The position numbers and the translations under genes are program-made. From the NCBI GenBank assembly GCA_017652705.1, contig JAGCAM010000043.1, forward strand, positions 1-41,699: 41,699 nt of DNA, given 5' to 3'. The notes beneath the pieces were generated by a model that had not been told where the DNA came from, searched no databases, and saw only the letters and a program-made list of their open reading frames with translations. The DNA comes from Kiritimatiellia bacterium. GTDB taxonomy: Bacteria > Verrucomicrobiota > Kiritimatiellia > RFP12 > UBA1067. Below are positions 32,266 to 39,377 of the stretch, in pieces (the first letter of the stretch is position 1; each line of letters starts with the position of its first letter).

Positions 32266-32714
32266 GACCAGTCGCCGTTTTCGGCCTGTATCCAGACGCC
32301 GCTGCCGTCGGGCAGTTTTTCGCGGATGCGTTTCGCGTAGCGTTTCTGCACCGCCTCGACCGAGACGCCGCTGTCCTTCGCCACCTCTTTGAATCGCCTG
32401 GTTCTTCTGGAGTTGGCGTCGGCGATGAGAATGCGGTCGTCGTCGGTGGCGCCGGAGCGGGCTTCGAGCATGGCCTTGGAGTTGATGCCGGCGACCTTGC
32501 GGTCGAGCATGGCTTTGATTTCCTTGAAATCGCCTTTGGGCTTGGCCTGGTTTTCGTCGGCGAAGGCGCGGTCTAGTTCGCGGTCGACTTTGAGGTTGAC
32601 GTCCATCGTGATGTGGATGGGTTTCACTTCGCTCTCGGTTTTCACCGAAATGCAGCCGGCGGCGGCGAGCGCGGCGAGCGCGGCGAGCGCGGCGTGAGTC
32701 GTGGTGATGTTCAT
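32256..32714 (-). CDS. Lipoprotein fusing YnbE-like and YdbL-like (DUF1318) parts
   Basis: 152 aa. Lipoprotein signal peptide with lipobox LAAAGC (lipidated Cys21). Residues 21-50 (CISVKTESEVKPIHITMDVNLKVDRELD) match YnbE-type lipoproteins, which share a KPIxInMNVxI strand. Residues about 60-152 match YdbL/DUF1318: 'ILIADANSRRTRRFKEVAKDSGVSVEAVQKRYAKR', ending with a GxWxxK-like NGDWSQK. In E. coli ynbE and ydbL are separate genes beside ydbH. Here both halves are one chain, coupled by ATGA overlap to a YdbH-like gene. It is likely an outer-membrane lipoprotein in lipid transport; that role is inferred from the homologues. Confidence 0.75.
   Translation of the reverse strand: MNITTTHAALAALAALAAAGCISVKTESEVKPIHITMDVNLKVDRELDRAFADENQAKPKGDFKEIKAMLDRKVAGINSKAMLEARSGATDDDRILIADANSRRTRRFKEVAKDSGVSVEAVQKRYAKRIREKLPDGSGVWIQAENGDWSQK
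32664..32694 (-). repeat. 9-bp tandem repeat in the lipoprotein signal sequence
   Basis: Three exact copies of GGCGAGCGC (+ strand, 32664-32690) plus 4 nt of a fourth encode the repeated Ala-Leu-Ala of the hydrophobic core. Unit length is divisible by three, so copy-number changes would alter signal-peptide length without breaking the frame. Confidence 0.8.
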
Positions 32715-33928
32715 TTTTTCATTTTTCCTTTCAGTCTTTTCAGCCTGGTGTTGTAGTCCAGCCCGATGTTGATCATCTGTTCAAGTTCTCCGTGGAAGTT
32801 GACGGTGAGGTTGACGGGCACGGTCTGTTCGCCGCGGGTGGCCGAGCCGGCCACGTGGAAGGTCAGCGTGGCGGATCCCCCGGCTGGGCGTTTCAGGTCG
32901 AGCTTCAACGCGGAGTAGTCGAGATCGGTGAGCGCGTACGCCACGTTTTTGCGGGTTTTCTCGTCGAGACCGGCGAGGGCCAGGTTGTCGGTGACGAGTT
33001 CGGGGTTGCGCATCTGCAGCTTGCCGGTTTCACCGGGCGTGGAGTATAGAAACGCGTCGCTGAGCCGCACCGCGCTGCCGCTTTCGCGGATGAACATCCG
33101 CATCTTGCCGTGGAGCCGGCCGGAGGCATCGCCTCTGAAACATTTGAAGTTTTTCAGCGCGTGGCCGGCGTCGATGTTTTCGAGAAAGAGAGTGAACCCG
33201 GTGTTCAGCGTGGCGGGGTCGAGAAAGAGGGAGTAGACGCTGAGCCGTCCGTTGCAGAAACCGGCCGAGGCCTCGTTGACTATCAGCGAGCGTTCGGTGG
33301 CGCGTATCGAAGCGAAGAAATTGGTGAGGGTGAAGCCGGCGGCGGTTATCAGGTCGGCGCGGGGGAACAGCGGCGCGATGAAGAGCCTGTCGGCGATGCC
33401 GGAGACGCCCGGAACCGCGGAAAGGCCTTCGACGGTTATTTCATTCTTTCCGGACATCATGGCGGCGTCCACGTTTCTGAGGGGAACTTTGACATCCCAG
33501 ACCGGCACCGGGGTTTTGAAGGTGCGCTCGGCCTTGGCATCGAGGGCGACGGAGCCGGAAAAGACGAGATTGGAAACGCCCTCCGGCGGATACCGCTCAA
33601 GCACCGACTTCAGCACTGAGTCGTCGGATGAGAATTCTGTTTCCGGCACTTTGACGCTCACCGACCATTCGCTGCACGACGCACCGAATTCCGCCCGTGC
33701 GCGCCAGGGGGAGTCGAGGAGCGCCACGTCGAGGGTTCCGGAAACCCCCGGTCCGTTGCGCCAGCAGTAGCCGAACGACATGCGCACGTCGGGGAAAAGA
33801 CCGAATTCCGACAGTTTCGCGGAGATGAAATATTCGGCCGCGGCCGGCACCGCGAAAGGAGCGGCCGCGATGATGACCAGCAACACCGCCGCGACCGCGA
33901 TTAGAATTTTCTTCAGCGCCTTTTTCAT
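32711..33928 (-). CDS. Compact YdbH-like (AsmA/TamB-type) envelope protein
   Basis: 405 aa. An N-terminal membrane anchor (about 8-31) is followed by an exported beta-rich chain. The C-terminal half carries the YdbH family pattern: 'GDASGRLHGKMRMFIRESGSAVRLSDAFLYSTPGE', 'ALTDLDYSALKLDLKR', then 'GSATRGEQTVPVNLTVNFHGELEQMINIG'. E. coli YdbH is about twice as long. There it works with YnbE as one of the AsmA-like proteins (with TamB and YhdP) that carry phospholipids to the outer membrane. It overlaps the YnbE-YdbL fusion by ATGA. The extended -10 at 33937-33945 makes its mRNA leaderless. Confidence 0.75.
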   Translation of the reverse strand: MKKALKKILIAVAAVLLVIIAAAPFAVPAAAEYFISAKLSEFGLFPDVRMSFGYCWRNGPGVSGTLDVALLDSPWRARAEFGASCSEWSVSVKVPETEFSSDDSVLKSVLERYPPEGVSNLVFSGSVALDAKAERTFKTPVPVWDVKVPLRNVDAAMMSGKNEITVEGLSAVPGVSGIADRLFIAPLFPRADLITAAGFTLTNFFASIRATERSLIVNEASAGFCNGRLSVYSLFLDPATLNTGFTLFLENIDAGHALKNFKCFRGDASGRLHGKMRMFIRESGSAVRLSDAFLYSTPGETGKLQMRNPELVTDNLALAGLDEKTRKNVAYALTDLDYSALKLDLKRPAGGSATLTFHVAGSATRGEQTVPVNLTVNFHGELEQMINIGLDYNTRLKRLKGKMKK

Positions 33929-33936
33929 TGATGGTT

Positions 33937-33945
33937 ATTCTACCA
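33937..33945 (-). promoter_or_regulatory. Extended -10 promoter of YdbH-like operon (- strand)
   Basis: On the - strand, TGG-TAGAAT; hexamer 33942 to 33937. The start codon (A at 33928) is 9 nt downstream, so the mRNA is predicted leaderless. No Shine-Dalgarno sequence. It fires away from the promoter at 33991, inside one 77-bp gap. Confidence 0.65.
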
Positions 33946-33990
33946 TACCCGGCTGCGGTTTTCAACAGCGAAGCGCGGGGCGTTTTTTTT

Positions 33991-33999
33991 TGGTATAAT
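33991..33999 (+). promoter_or_regulatory. Extended -10 promoter, leaderless GH99-like gene
   Basis: TGG-TATAAT after a run of nine T; hexamer 33994-33999. ATG at 34006 is 7 nt after the hexamer, so the predicted 5' UTR is 0-1 nt. No clear -35. Confidence 0.78.
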
Positions 34000-34005
34000 A
34001 CTGAC

Positions 34006-35199
34006 ATGAAAACAACCTTGGCATTGGCAGCGATTGCGGCGGCCGGAGTCGTGCATTGCGCGGCCGCGCCGAGAAACTATGACGTGGCGGCCTATGTGTG
34101 GCCCGCCTACCAGCCGGCCCCGCGCTGGGCGGAACTCGGCATCTTCAAGAAGGGGATCGGCGAGTGGCAGAGCGTGCAGGAGGCCGTGCCCAAATGGGAA
34201 GGTCATCTGCAGCCGCTCAAACCTCTGTGGGGGTACGGCAACGAGGCGGATCCGCAAGTCGTGGCCCGTAAAATCGACGCCGCCGTCCAGGCGGGCGTCA
34301 ACGTGTTCATCTACGACTGGTACTGGTACGAGTCGCGCCCGTTCCTCGAAGACGCCCTGAACAACGGGTTCCTCGCGGCGGAGAACAGGGGGAAGATGAA
34401 GTTCTTCATCATGTGGGCGAACCACAGCGTGGTGAAACTGTGGGACAACAAGGCGGCGGACAAGCAGCTTGACAAGCCGATCTGGCACGGCGGGGTGGGG
34501 TTCGACGAGTTCAAGAAACTCGTCGCCCGCTGGATCGACCGCTATTTCCGCCAGCCGAATTACTACCGCATACAGGGCAAGCCGGTGCTGATGATCTACA
34601 CCGTGCCGTCGTTCTGCAAAGGCATCGGGGGGTGCGACGCCGCCGCAAAGGCCGTGGATTACCTGCGCTCGGAGTGCGTGAAGGCGGGTCTCGGCGGCGT
34701 CCATCTGATGGTGAGCGACCACGGCATCAGCGTCGAGCACGTGAAGAAACTCGGCATCGACTCCGGCACCATCTACAATCTAGTGCACTGGAGCAACCCC
34801 GCCGGCAACCCAGAATTCACGAAGTGGGCGGACATAGCGGTGAAGCGTTTCGACGCCGCCGTAAAGGAACTGCCCTACAAAGCGTACTTCCCCCATGCGT
34901 CGATCGGGTGGGACAACAACCCGCGGTATCCGCCGGGTTCGGTGCAGCCGGCGGTCGTCGGCGGAACGCCGGAGAAGTTCGAGAGGCTGTTGCGCAAAGT
35001 GAAGGACTGGAGCGACCGCAACACGCCGGCCGGGTATCCGCAGCTCATCACCATAAACTCCTGGAACGAATGGACCGAAGGGTCGTACCTCGAGCCGGAC
35101 GAGCACTTCGGCTACGGGTATCTCGAAGCGGTGAGACGCGTGTTCCGCCCGGGCGGGAAGCCTTTCCCGGCGGTCGGCGGCGGGGCTGGCGCGAAATGA
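34006..35199 (+). CDS. Exported GH99/WbsX-like protein
   Basis: 397 aa. Signal peptide about 1-20 (KTTLALAAIAAAGVVHCAAA). The rest matches the GH99-like/WbsX TIM-barrel family: 'DVAAYVWPAY', 'AGVNVFIYDWYWYESRPFLEDALNNGFL', 'IQGKPVLMIY', and the C-terminal INSWNEWTEGSYLEPD motif with its acidic residues. GH99 enzymes are endo-alpha-mannosidases; WbsX-like members sit in polysaccharide loci. Here the enzyme is exported and coupled (ATGA) to a Gfo/Idh/MocA protein, so glycan breakdown is plausible. Start 34006 is set by the promoter and signal peptide; the longer frame from 33928 would begin upstream of the promoter. Confidence 0.85.
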   Translation: MKTTLALAAIAAAGVVHCAAAPRNYDVAAYVWPAYQPAPRWAELGIFKKGIGEWQSVQEAVPKWEGHLQPLKPLWGYGNEADPQVVARKIDAAVQAGVNVFIYDWYWYESRPFLEDALNNGFLAAENRGKMKFFIMWANHSVVKLWDNKAADKQLDKPIWHGGVGFDEFKKLVARWIDRYFRQPNYYRIQGKPVLMIYTVPSFCKGIGGCDAAAKAVDYLRSECVKAGLGGVHLMVSDHGISVEHVKKLGIDSGTIYNLVHWSNPAGNPEFTKWADIAVKRFDAAVKELPYKAYFPHASIGWDNNPRYPPGSVQPAVVGGTPEKFERLLRKVKDWSDRNTPAGYPQLITINSWNEWTEGSYLEPDEHFGYGYLEAVRRVFRPGGKPFPAVGGGAGAK

Positions 35200-36668
35200 G
35201 CGGAACGACTCGCAGGGGGTTTCTCGGCGGTTCGGCCTCGCTGGCGGCGGCCGGTCTGCCGTCGCTCTTCAACATCGGCTGCGCGGGTTTCGGCCGCAGC
35301 CGCTCGGCCCGGCTCGCTTCCGGCGGCAAGATACGCCTGGGGCTCGCCGGCTGCGGCGGCAGGATGGGCCTTTCGACCGGCTACGGCATACTCAACCATT
35401 TCTGCGACGACTGCGAAATCGTCTGCATCGCCGATCCGGACCCAGAACGCTGGGCGCTGACGCGGGCGGTGGTTAAGGCCCGCCAGCCGGCGACCGACGC
35501 CGGGCGCATCCGCGCGTTCCGCGATTACCGGGAGATGCTTGACCGATGCGGAGGCGAACTCGACGCGGTGGCGGTCGCGACGCCCAACCACCATCACGCG
35601 CTCGCCGCGGTCACGGCGATGAGAATGGGCCTGCACGTTTACGTGGAGAAGCCGATGGCGCTCACCGTGGAGGAAGTGAAGCTGATGCTCGCCGAATCGC
35701 GGCGGAGCGGAGTTGTCACGCAGGTCGGCAACCAGGGGCATTCCGAAGAGGATATCCGCCGTCTGGTGGAGCATGTCCGAGCGGGTACGATCGGCGAGGT
35801 GCGGGAGGTCTGGACTTACGACGACAGAGTTAACGCCATGCCGTACCGCCCCCCGTCGGCGCCGCCCCCCGCGCGTATGGACTGGGACAGCTGGTGCGGT
35901 CCGGCGCCGGTCTGCGACTACTATGCGCCGACGAAGGACCACAACGGCATGCATCCCCACGACTGGCACGACTGGATCGGGTACGGCAACGGATCCATCG
36001 GAAACATGGGCACGCACATACTCGACCCGGTGTTCTGGGCGCTCGGCCTCGGTTCGCCGGCGAGCGTGACGGCGCGGCGCGCCGACTGGGGGTGCGAAGG
36101 CAGCTGGACGGTGGCGACAGAACTGGAGTGGAAGTTCCCTTCGCGCGGTTCGATGCCTCCCGTGACGGTGCATTGGTTCGATGGCCTGCGCGAGGGGATA
36201 CCGTACACCAGCGAATACGTTGACGGCATCGGCGTCTGCAGAAAGCGCGGATACCAGCATCTGCCGCCGGTGGTGGAGGAGTTGGAGCGAAAGTACGGAA
36301 TGGAACTCGGCAATCTCGGGGCGGTTTTCATAGGTGAGCGCGGTATCGCCCGCATCGCCCAGCACGGTGGAGAATTGATGTTCGGCCCGGCGGAGCTGGC
36401 TGAATCGCCGGCGCCGGAGTTCATTCCGCGCGAAACCGGGCTCGACCATTACAACGACTGGATCAGGGCGATACGCAATCCTTCGCGCGGAACCGGCTGC
36501 GGGTTCGAATATTCCGCGCCTCTCGCCGAGATGGTGCTGCTTGGCAACGTGGCTCCACGCGCCGGCGTCGGCCGGAAGCTGCGGTGGGACGGGACGCGCG
36601 TCACGAACTGCGAGGAGGCCAACGCTTTTTTGAGAACCACGTACCGGAAAGGTTGGGAGCTCGCATGA
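35196..36668 (+). CDS. Tat-exported Gfo/Idh/MocA-family oxidoreductase
   Basis: 490 aa. Twin-arginine signal TTRRGFLGG at 4-12 and a hydrophobic stretch to about 30. The NAD(P)-binding Rossmann domain begins 'KIRLGLAGCGGRMG'. Motifs 'VAVATPNHHHALAAVTAM' and EKPMALT (catalytic-region Lys152) are typical. The C-terminal half is the alpha/beta substrate domain with many His and Trp residues ('HPHDWHDWIGYGNGSIGNMGTHILDP'). Exported members often act on glycosides by oxidation and elimination. It follows the GH99-like gene by ATGA overlap and overlaps the next small ORF by ATGA. Confidence 0.9.
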   Translation: MSGTTRRGFLGGSASLAAAGLPSLFNIGCAGFGRSRSARLASGGKIRLGLAGCGGRMGLSTGYGILNHFCDDCEIVCIADPDPERWALTRAVVKARQPATDAGRIRAFRDYREMLDRCGGELDAVAVATPNHHHALAAVTAMRMGLHVYVEKPMALTVEEVKLMLAESRRSGVVTQVGNQGHSEEDIRRLVEHVRAGTIGEVREVWTYDDRVNAMPYRPPSAPPPARMDWDSWCGPAPVCDYYAPTKDHNGMHPHDWHDWIGYGNGSIGNMGTHILDPVFWALGLGSPASVTARRADWGCEGSWTVATELEWKFPSRGSMPPVTVHWFDGLREGIPYTSEYVDGIGVCRKRGYQHLPPVVEELERKYGMELGNLGAVFIGERGIARIAQHGGELMFGPAELAESPAPEFIPRETGLDHYNDWIRAIRNPSRGTGCGFEYSAPLAEMVLLGNVAPRAGVGRKLRWDGTRVTNCEEANAFLRTTYRKGWELA

Positions 36669-36904
36669 CGGCCCCGCGCGGTGGGCGGGTGTCGTTCGCG
36701 TCCGTGGCGGCGTTTTCGTTCGCGGCGGCCGGCGAGATTGTGGCGCCCGGCGGCGCCGACGAGCGCAACTGGCGCGGGCAGATGGCGGAGGAATTCCGTT
36801 TTGACCCGCTGTTCATGGACGGACCGTGGACGTGTTTCGACGTCACCGGCCGGGGGAAGTGCCGGTTCATGCCGGACAACGTGGTTTTCGGCTCGGTGGA
36901 ATGA
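36665..36904 (+). CDS. Small protein of unknown function
   Basis: 79 aa. I do not recognise it. It has a mildly hydrophobic Ala/Phe-rich stretch at about 9-23 and a conserved-looking second half with 'FRFDPLFMDGPWTCFDVTGRGKCRFMPDN'. Reality is supported by ATGA overlaps at both ends, with the Gfo/Idh/MocA gene and with the DUF4422 gene; this would be unlikely by chance. The frame extends further upstream to 36584 inside the oxidoreductase, but the ATGA start is more natural. Confidence 0.55.
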   Translation: MTAPRGGRVSFASVAAFSFAAAGEIVAPGGADERNWRGQMAEEFRFDPLFMDGPWTCFDVTGRGKCRFMPDNVVFGSVE

Positions 36905-37695
36905 ACCCGGGGGTGGAGAACACAACGCAGGTTTTGCGGGTGGTGGTGGCGGCGCACAAACCGTACCGGATGCCAGAAGACCCGGTTTACCTGCCTTTGC
37001 AGGTCGGCGCCGCGGGCAAGGCGCCGATCGGGTTCGCGCGCGACGACGATGGGGAGAACATCAGCGGGAGGAACAGGAACTGGTGCGAACTCACCGGACT
37101 TTACTGGGCGTGGAAGAACCTTCGCGCGGACGCGGTGGGGCTGGTGCACTACCGCAGGCTTTTCAAAGGGCGGCGCGGCGCGGCGTCGGGCGCCGAGTTT
37201 CTGAAGCTGCTTGAAAACCACGACGTGATACTGCCGGTGAAGCGCAGGTATTACATCGAAACCATCCACTCGCATTACGCACACGCGCATCACGCGGAGG
37301 ACCTGGACGCGACCCGGGGGATACTGGCCGAGCGCCATCCGGGCTTTCTCGGTTCGTTCGATGCGGTGATGGCGGCGAGAAGCGTCCATCTTTTCAACAT
37401 GGCGGTGATGAAGCGGAGTTTTTTCAACGCATACTGCGAATGGCTTTTCGACGTGCTTTTTGAACTTGAACGCCGTCTCGACATTTCGGCGTATTCGCGG
37501 TACGACGCGAGAGTCTTCGGGTTCGTGGCGGAGCGGCTGCTGGACGTGTGGCTGGGCGCGGCGGAAGGCGGCGGAGCGGCGCGGACGGCGGAGATGAAGG
37601 TTCTCCATCTTGAGTCGCAGCGCTGGCCGAGCAAGGCGGTCGCTTTTCTCCGCAGGAAGTTCCGGAGTTCCGCGGGAAATGCAAATATGATATAA
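36901..37695 (+). CDS. DUF4422-type glycosyltransferase
   Basis: 264 aa. Matches DUF4422 (capsular or surface polysaccharide glycosyltransferases): 'VVVAAHKPYRMPEDPVYLPLQVG', 'DDDGENISGRNRNWCELTGLYWAWKN', 'AVGLVHYRRLF' and 'ETIHSHYAHAHHAEDLDATRGIL'. Cytoplasmic, probably adding a sugar to a surface glycan. Sugar unknown. The last codons are GCA AAT ATG ATA TAA: the TAA stop (37693-37695) lies inside the TATAAT box of the scpA promoter. Confidence 0.85.
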   Translation: MNPGVENTTQVLRVVVAAHKPYRMPEDPVYLPLQVGAAGKAPIGFARDDDGENISGRNRNWCELTGLYWAWKNLRADAVGLVHYRRLFKGRRGAASGAEFLKLLENHDVILPVKRRYYIETIHSHYAHAHHAEDLDATRGILAERHPGFLGSFDAVMAARSVHLFNMAVMKRSFFNAYCEWLFDVLFELERRLDISAYSRYDARVFGFVAERLLDVWLGAAEGGGAARTAEMKVLHLESQRWPSKAVAFLRRKFRSSAGNANMI

Positions 37696-37696
37696 T
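37688..37696 (+). promoter_or_regulatory. Extended -10 promoter of scpA operon, near-leaderless
   Basis: TGA-TATAAT; hexamer 37691-37696. ATG 37706 is 10 nt after the hexamer, so the leader is about 3 nt. The promoter contains the stop codon of the upstream DUF4422 gene. Confidence 0.75.
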
Positions 37697-37705
37697 ATCC
37701 GCGTT

Positions 37706-38506
37706 ATGGCGGAGAAGCAGCTTTTTGCGGACGACTACAAAGTGAACCTCGACGTGTTCGAAGGTCCGCTCGACCTGCTTCTGTACCTGATCCGCCGCGA
37801 AGAGCTCGATATCTACGACATCCCGATCGAACACATCACCGTTGAATACATGAAGTTCATCGACGAGGCGCGCGAACTCGACCTCGACATCGCCGGCGAA
37901 TTCATCGTCATGGCGGCGACGCTGATGGTCATCAAGTCGCGGATGCTGCTGCCGGTGAGCAGGCGCGTCGCGGAGGAGGACGACGGCGAGTGGGTCGACC
38001 CGAGGCTCGATCTCGTGCGCCAGCTGATCGAATACAAGAAATTCAAGGACGCCGCTGCGAGCCTCGGCGCAATGGAGGAGCTCGCTTCGAACTCTTTCGA
38101 ATACGGCGGCGGGCGGCCCAAGTTCGAGAAGACCGCGGCGGACGCGCGCAGGGCGATCGCCAATCTCGATCTCTACGATCTGCTGACCGCTTTTCAGGAG
38201 GCGCTCGCGCGCGCCGGCGAAATACCGCACGAAGAGCTCAAGGGCATCCGTTTTTCGGTGCCGGACAAGATGGACTACGTGCTCGACCGCGCCCGGCGCG
38301 ACGGGCAGGTGTCGTTTTCAACGCTGTTCGACCCCGAGAAATCGCCCAAGGGCGAGATCATCGTCACTTTCCTCGCGCTGCTCGAACTGCTGCGCCAGCA
38401 CCGCGTCATCGTCTACCAGAACGCGGCGTTCCATGAAATCATGATACTGCCGTCGAAGGAAATTCCCGAAGACACGGCGCTTGAGAAGCCCGACGATTAT
38501 GAATGA
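37706..38506 (+). CDS. scpA: Segregation and condensation protein A
   Basis: 266 aa. Kleisin subunit of the Smc-ScpA-ScpB condensin, bridging the Smc heads. The N-terminal signature 'VFEGPLDLLLYLIRREELDIYDIPI' is clear, followed by 'EFIVMAATLMVIKSRMLLP'. The C-terminal winged-helix part ('GEIIVTFLALLELLRQHRVIVYQNAAFHEIMI') binds the Smc head. Overlaps scpB by 8 nt. Confidence 0.96.
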   Translation: MAEKQLFADDYKVNLDVFEGPLDLLLYLIRREELDIYDIPIEHITVEYMKFIDEARELDLDIAGEFIVMAATLMVIKSRMLLPVSRRVAEEDDGEWVDPRLDLVRQLIEYKKFKDAAASLGAMEELASNSFEYGGGRPKFEKTAADARRAIANLDLYDLLTAFQEALARAGEIPHEELKGIRFSVPDKMDYVLDRARRDGQVSFSTLFDPEKSPKGEIIVTFLALLELLRQHRVIVYQNAAFHEIMILPSKEIPEDTALEKPDDYE

Positions 38507-39377
38507 AAATGCCAGAATACCGCCGCCCGGTTCGCTGCAGGAGATAGTCGGGGCGCTGCTTTTCGCGAGCGAGACCCCGCTGACCGCCGCGGAACTGCGC
38601 AACGCGGTGCGCGCGGTCGAGCCCGAGGAAGGCGACGACAAAGAGGTGATGGAGGTGTACCGCACGTGCACCTCGAAGGAGATAGAATCGGCTATACGCG
38701 GGTTCGGCAAGGCGCTGGAGGTCGCGCGCGCCGGGTTCGCGCTGGCGTGCGCGGCGGGCGCGTACAGAATCCAGACCGTGCCGTCGTGCGGCAGATACGT
38801 GCGCGCGATGCTGAAGATGGACCGCCCGAGCCGGCTCGGACGCGCTTCGCTGGAGACGCTGGCGATCATCGCCTACCGCCAGCCGATCACCAAAAGCGAG
38901 GTGGAGGACATCCGCGGCGTGGATGTTTCGGCCAACATCAAAACGCTGCTCGAACTGCAGCTCATCCGTCTGACCGGCCGCTCGGAACTGCCGGGGCATC
39001 CGTTTCTGTACGGCACGACGCCCGCGTTTCTCGAACATTTCGGGTTGGCGTCGCTGCAGCAGCTCAACGAACTCGACCCGACGCTGCAGCGGTCGAATCC
39101 GCGGCTGAAGGCCGAGCAGTACCGCAAGCCGGTCAAACTGGAGCTGGAGGAGGCGGCGGAGACCGCCGCGCGCGCCGAGGCCGCGGAGGCCGCCGGCAAA
39201 GACGCCGCGGAGCCGGAAGTGAAGCCAGACGGCGGAACCACTCCGCCGCCCCCCGCCGAAGACGATTTCTTCATCGACGACACGCCGGAGGAATTCGACG
39301 ACGACGATGACGACGAAGAGGAAGACGATGAAGACGGCGATGGTGAAAACGGAGGGAATGATGAGACCGATGAATAA
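38499..39377 (+). CDS. scpB: Segregation and condensation protein B with a long acidic tail
   Basis: 292 aa. Winged-helix dimer that binds ScpA. The core (about 10-205) has 'LQEIVGALLFASETPLTAAELRNAV' and 'LGRASLETLAIIAYRQPITKSEVEDIRGVD'. After that comes an unusual tail of about 85 residues, first Ala/Glu-rich and then nearly all Asp/Glu at the end (for example DDDDDDEEEDDED). ATG 38499 is used; the TTG at 38481 is in frame but less likely. The region encoding the tail overlaps the start of the next gene. Confidence 0.93.
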   Translation: MNENARIPPPGSLQEIVGALLFASETPLTAAELRNAVRAVEPEEGDDKEVMEVYRTCTSKEIESAIRGFGKALEVARAGFALACAAGAYRIQTVPSCGRYVRAMLKMDRPSRLGRASLETLAIIAYRQPITKSEVEDIRGVDVSANIKTLLELQLIRLTGRSELPGHPFLYGTTPAFLEHFGLASLQQLNELDPTLQRSNPRLKAEQYRKPVKLELEEAAETAARAEAAEAAGKDAAEPEVKPDGGTTPPPPAEDDFFIDDTPEEFDDDDDDEEEDDEDGDGENGGNDETDE

